Source of the DNA: Actinomycetes bacterium
GTDB lineage: Bacteria; Actinomycetota; Actinomycetes; Actinomycetales; Beutenbergiaceae
Length of the DNA: 6,911 bases
Direction: 5' to 3'
Assembly: GCA_021793935.1 (NCBI GenBank)
Contig: JAJYRV010000108.1
Coordinates: forward strand, 1 to 6,911
The first letter of the stretch is position 1, and each line of letters begins with the position of its first letter. A program made the translations under genes and the position numbers. The notes beneath the pieces were generated by a model that worked only from the letters and a program-made list of their open reading frames with translations, was not told the origin of the DNA and did not search any database. Below are positions 4,540 to 6,911 of this stretch, piece after piece.

Positions 4540-6911
4540 TTGAGTAACAATATTGGTGTGTCTCACCCCCTTCTTGCTCACCTCCTCGAGGCTGCCGCCG
4601 GGTACGCTCCCCGCCACGGCGCCCTCGTGCACACCGAGGTGCTGCCGAGCCAGCCGGGGGTCCAAGATCCGTGGCCGAAATGGGTCGATCCCAAGGTGAT
4701 CGACGGGTTCCGCAAGGCACGTGGGGTGGATCGCCCTTGGCGCCATCAGGTGCAGGCGTGGGAAGTGCTCGCATCCGGCCAGCACCTAGCGCTCGCGACC
4801 GCGACCGGGTCAGGGAAGTCCCTCATCGCCTGGGCACCGGCGTTGACGGCGATCCGCACCCCCGTCTCCGGGAGGATCTCGGAGGTTTCCCGCCCGGCGA
4901 CGGCGCTGTACCTGAGCCCGACCAAAGCGCTCGCGAACGACCAGGCGGAAAAGCTCGAGGAGGTGCTGCGGGCCGGGGAGATCCGCGACGTTCACGTAAA
5001 CGTCGTTGACGGCGATGCGACCCCGACCGAACGCAACTGGGCCCGCGAACGGGCCGACATCATCTTCACCAACCCTGATTTTCTGCACTACTCGCTGTTG
5101 CCCCGAGCGCAGCGGTGGCAGCGGCTCCTGCGTGGGCTGCGCTACATCTTCGTCGACGAACTCCACTCCTACCGGGGAATGGTCGGCGCGCACGTGTCGC
5201 TGGTGCTGCGCCGGCTGCTGCGCCTCGCCCGCAAGAGCGGCGCCGCCCCGCAGGTGATTGTTGCGTCGGCGACGGCGACGACGCCCGGGCCTACCGTGGC
5301 CACGTTCCTCGGGGTAGAACTCCCGAACGTTGGGGTCGTTGCGGCCTCCACCGCGCCGCAAGGTGAGCGCACCGTGGCGCTGTGGAATCCCCCGTCGGCG
5401 CAGGATCCGGAGCAACACAACCTCACTCCGCTCCTTAAGGGCGCGGCGGCCGACCAGCCGGGCGGCGAGGATGGCGCTCAACGAGAAGAACCGGCAAAGA
5501 AGTCGGCGCTCGCCGAAGCGGCGGATCTGCTCGCCGCGCTCGTCGATGCCGGTTCCGCCACCCTGGTGTTCACCCGGGCCCGAGCGGGAGCCGAAGCGAT
5601 TGCGGAGATGGTGCGTGAACGCGTGCCGCGGCACGTGCGGCCCCGGATCGCGGCGTACCGCGGCGGATATCTGCCCGAGGAGCGCCGCAAAATTGAACGC
5701 GCGCTGCACGATCGCGACCTGCTTGGAGTAGCGACGACGAGCGCGCTGGAGATGGGGATCGACATCTCCGGTCTGGATGCTGTGCTCGTGACGGGATGGC
5801 CCGGCACGCGGGCTTCATTCTGGCAGCAGGTCGGGCGGGCGGGCCGGGCAGGCACCGACGGCCTCGCCGTGCTGATCGCGTCAGAGGATCCGCTGGACCA
5901 CTACTTGCTGCACCACCCTGAGCACGTGTTCTCCACCCCGGTGGAGGCGACCGTCTTCGACCCCACGAACCCGAACGTACTCGCCCCGCACCTGTGCGCA
6001 GCCGCCGCGGAATCTCCGCTGACCGCCGAGGATTTTGACGCGTTCGGTCTCTCTGATACGGCGCTGCTGGAAGAGCTTGCTGCCCGGGGGTTGCTGCGCC
6101 GCCGCAACCGAGCGTGGTACTGGAACTACGATCGGCGAGAAGATCCCGCCACCCTGACCGACCTCCGGGGCAGTAGTGGGCAGCCCATCGCGGTGGTCGA
6201 ACACAGTACCGGACGCGTCATCGGGACGGTCGACGCCGACCGCGCGGACGCGACGGTCCACCCGGGGGCGATCTATCTGCACCAAGGCCGCACCTACGAC
6301 GTTTTCGACCTTGAAGAGGACGTCGCCGTCGTGGAGGAGACGAACGAGCCGTTCCGGACCCGCGCCTTCACCCGGAACCGGGTGGAGATCCTCTCCGTGA
6401 CAGAATCCTTCGCCGCCGGGCCGGCGACGTGGAACTACGGTCAGGTGGAGGTGCGGTCGCAGGTGGTCGGCTTCCAGAAACGCCGAACCCCCTCGCTGGA
6501 AGTGGTGGGGACATACGGGTTGGACATGCCCGAGCGGATGCTGCGCACCTCCAGCGTGTGGTGGACCGTGCCTGCCGACGCGCTCGCCGCGAACGGGGTC
6601 GTAGAATCCGAGATCCCAGGTGCGTTGCACGCGGCCGAACACGCGCTCATCGCACTCCTGGGTCTCGTCGCTACCTGCGACCGATGGGACCTAGGCGGGT
6701 TATCCACGGCAATCCATGAAGCCACGCTGTCTCCGACAGTGTTCGTCCACGATGCGTTCCCGGGCGGATCGGGGTTTGCCCGTCGAGGTTTTGATGCCGC
6801 ACCCACATGGGTCGAGGCGACCCGCGCCGCCGTGCAGGAGTGCCCGTGCGAATCCGGGTGCCCGCGCTGTATCCAATCACCCAAATGCGGAAACGGCAAC
6901 AACCCGCAGAT
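4540..6911 (+). CDS. DEAD/DEAH-box SF2 helicase with C-terminal Zn cluster (MrfA/SftH/Hrq1-like), 3' end cut
   Basis: An ATP-dependent DNA helicase of the DUF1998 group (B. subtilis MrfA/YprA, M. smegmatis SftH, yeast Hrq1), members of which act as 3'-5' helicases; MrfA works in mitomycin C damage repair. Numbering from TTG 4540: RHQ (68-70) before motif I TGSGKS (89-94); LSPTKALANDQ (motif Ia); TNPDFLH (Ib); motif II DELH (206-209); motif III SAT (243-245); TLVFTRARAGAE (IV); motif V ATTSALEMGID (398-408); motif VI QQVGRAGRAG (429-438). A charged Gly/Gln/Glu-rich linker (about 300-325) joins the two RecA lobes. After a winged-helix-like region comes the DUF1998 part with GGLSTAIHEA, PGGSGFA and a cysteine cluster, Cys768, 770, 774, 777 and 783, expected to bind zinc. 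Start is uncertain: TTG 4540 (MSNNIGVSHP), GTG 4558 or GTG 4528; only 4528 has a weak purine run (AGGGGAAG, 11 bases away). It is open for 790 codons without a stop; probably only a few dozen residues are missing. Confidence 0.93.
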   Translation, partial: MSNNIGVSHPLLAHLLEAAAGYAPRHGALVHTEVLPSQPGVQDPWPKWVDPKVIDGFRKARGVDRPWRHQVQAWEVLASGQHLALATATGSGKSLIAWAPALTAIRTPVSGRISEVSRPATALYLSPTKALANDQAEKLEEVLRAGEIRDVHVNVVDGDATPTERNWARERADIIFTNPDFLHYSLLPRAQRWQRLLRGLRYIFVDELHSYRGMVGAHVSLVLRRLLRLARKSGAAPQVIVASATATTPGPTVATFLGVELPNVGVVAASTAPQGERTVALWNPPSAQDPEQHNLTPLLKGAAADQPGGEDGAQREEPAKKSALAEAADLLAALVDAGSATLVFTRARAGAEAIAEMVRERVPRHVRPRIAAYRGGYLPEERRKIERALHDRDLLGVATTSALEMGIDISGLDAVLVTGWPGTRASFWQQVGRAGRAGTDGLAVLIASEDPLDHYLLHHPEHVFSTPVEATVFDPTNPNVLAPHLCAAAAESPLTAEDFDAFGLSDTALLEELAARGLLRRRNRAWYWNYDRREDPATLTDLRGSSGQPIAVVEHSTGRVIGTVDADRADATVHPGAIYLHQGRTYDVFDLEEDVAVVEETNEPFRTRAFTRNRVEILSVTESFAAGPATWNYGQVEVRSQVVGFQKRRTPSLEVVGTYGLDMPERMLRTSSVWWTVPADALAANGVVESEIPGALHAAEHALIALLGLVATCDRWDLGGLSTAIHEATLSPTVFVHDAFPGGSGFARRGFDAAPTWVEATRAAVQECPCESGCPRCIQSPKCGNGNNPQ

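Noticed and set aside
4426..4785. The hppA frame stays open for 120 codons upstream of the chosen ATG, giving a possible 887-residue protein.
   Set aside because: The extension is hydrophilic, has no family similarity that I recognise, and is antisense to the helicase start. The ATG at 4425 has a near-perfect ribosome binding site and gives the normal family length.
4810..5709. A 299-codon open frame on the minus strand inside the helicase gene.
   Set aside because: It is an Arg/Gly-rich antisense shadow caused by high-GC codon bias; the plus strand here encodes unmistakable helicase motifs. The same holds for the minus-strand frame at 5881-6642.

Overview
The window is high-GC DNA (strong G/C bias at third codon positions, GTG and possibly TTG starts) that fits an Actinomycetota chromosome. 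I cannot name the genus from the sequence. The gene content is ordinary chromosomal: membrane transport, membrane energetics and DNA repair. I see no tRNA, rRNA, CRISPR array, insertion sequence, integrase or other sign of recent transfer.

Layout: (1) bases 1-725, plus strand: the C-terminal 240 residues of an Atg22/UMF1-type MFS transporter. (2) 726-791: a short gap between convergent genes. (3) 792-1924, minus strand: a two-gene lrgA-lrgB (CidA/CidB-type) operon, with lrgB starting at a GTG that overlaps the lrgA stop by 4 bases. (4) 1925-2121: lrgA upstream region with a candidate -10 and inverted repeats, followed by a strong hairpin that looks like the hppA terminator. (5) 2122-4425, minus strand: a full-length membrane proton-pumping pyrophosphatase (hppA, 767 aa) with the lysine signature of the K+-independent class. 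(6) 4426-4539: a compact divergent control region with a good sigma70-type promoter for the rightward gene, whose -10 sits inside a perfect 6-bp-arm palindrome. (7) about 4540 to the window end, plus strand: a superfamily 2 DEAD/DEAH helicase with a C-terminal cysteine cluster (MrfA/SftH/Hrq1 group, DUF1998), cut by the window end close to its C terminus.

The genes do not form one pathway. LrgA and LrgB are expected to act together as a membrane pair. HppA couples pyrophosphate hydrolysis to proton export. The helicase is probably a DNA repair enzyme. The hppA-helicase neighbourhood resembles what I recall of other actinobacterial chromosomes near topA, which would make it a conserved housekeeping location; this is from memory and not tested. 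I did not find a convincing undescribed system. The most useful leads are regulatory: the interlocked hppA/helicase promoter region and the inverted-repeat cluster upstream of lrgA.
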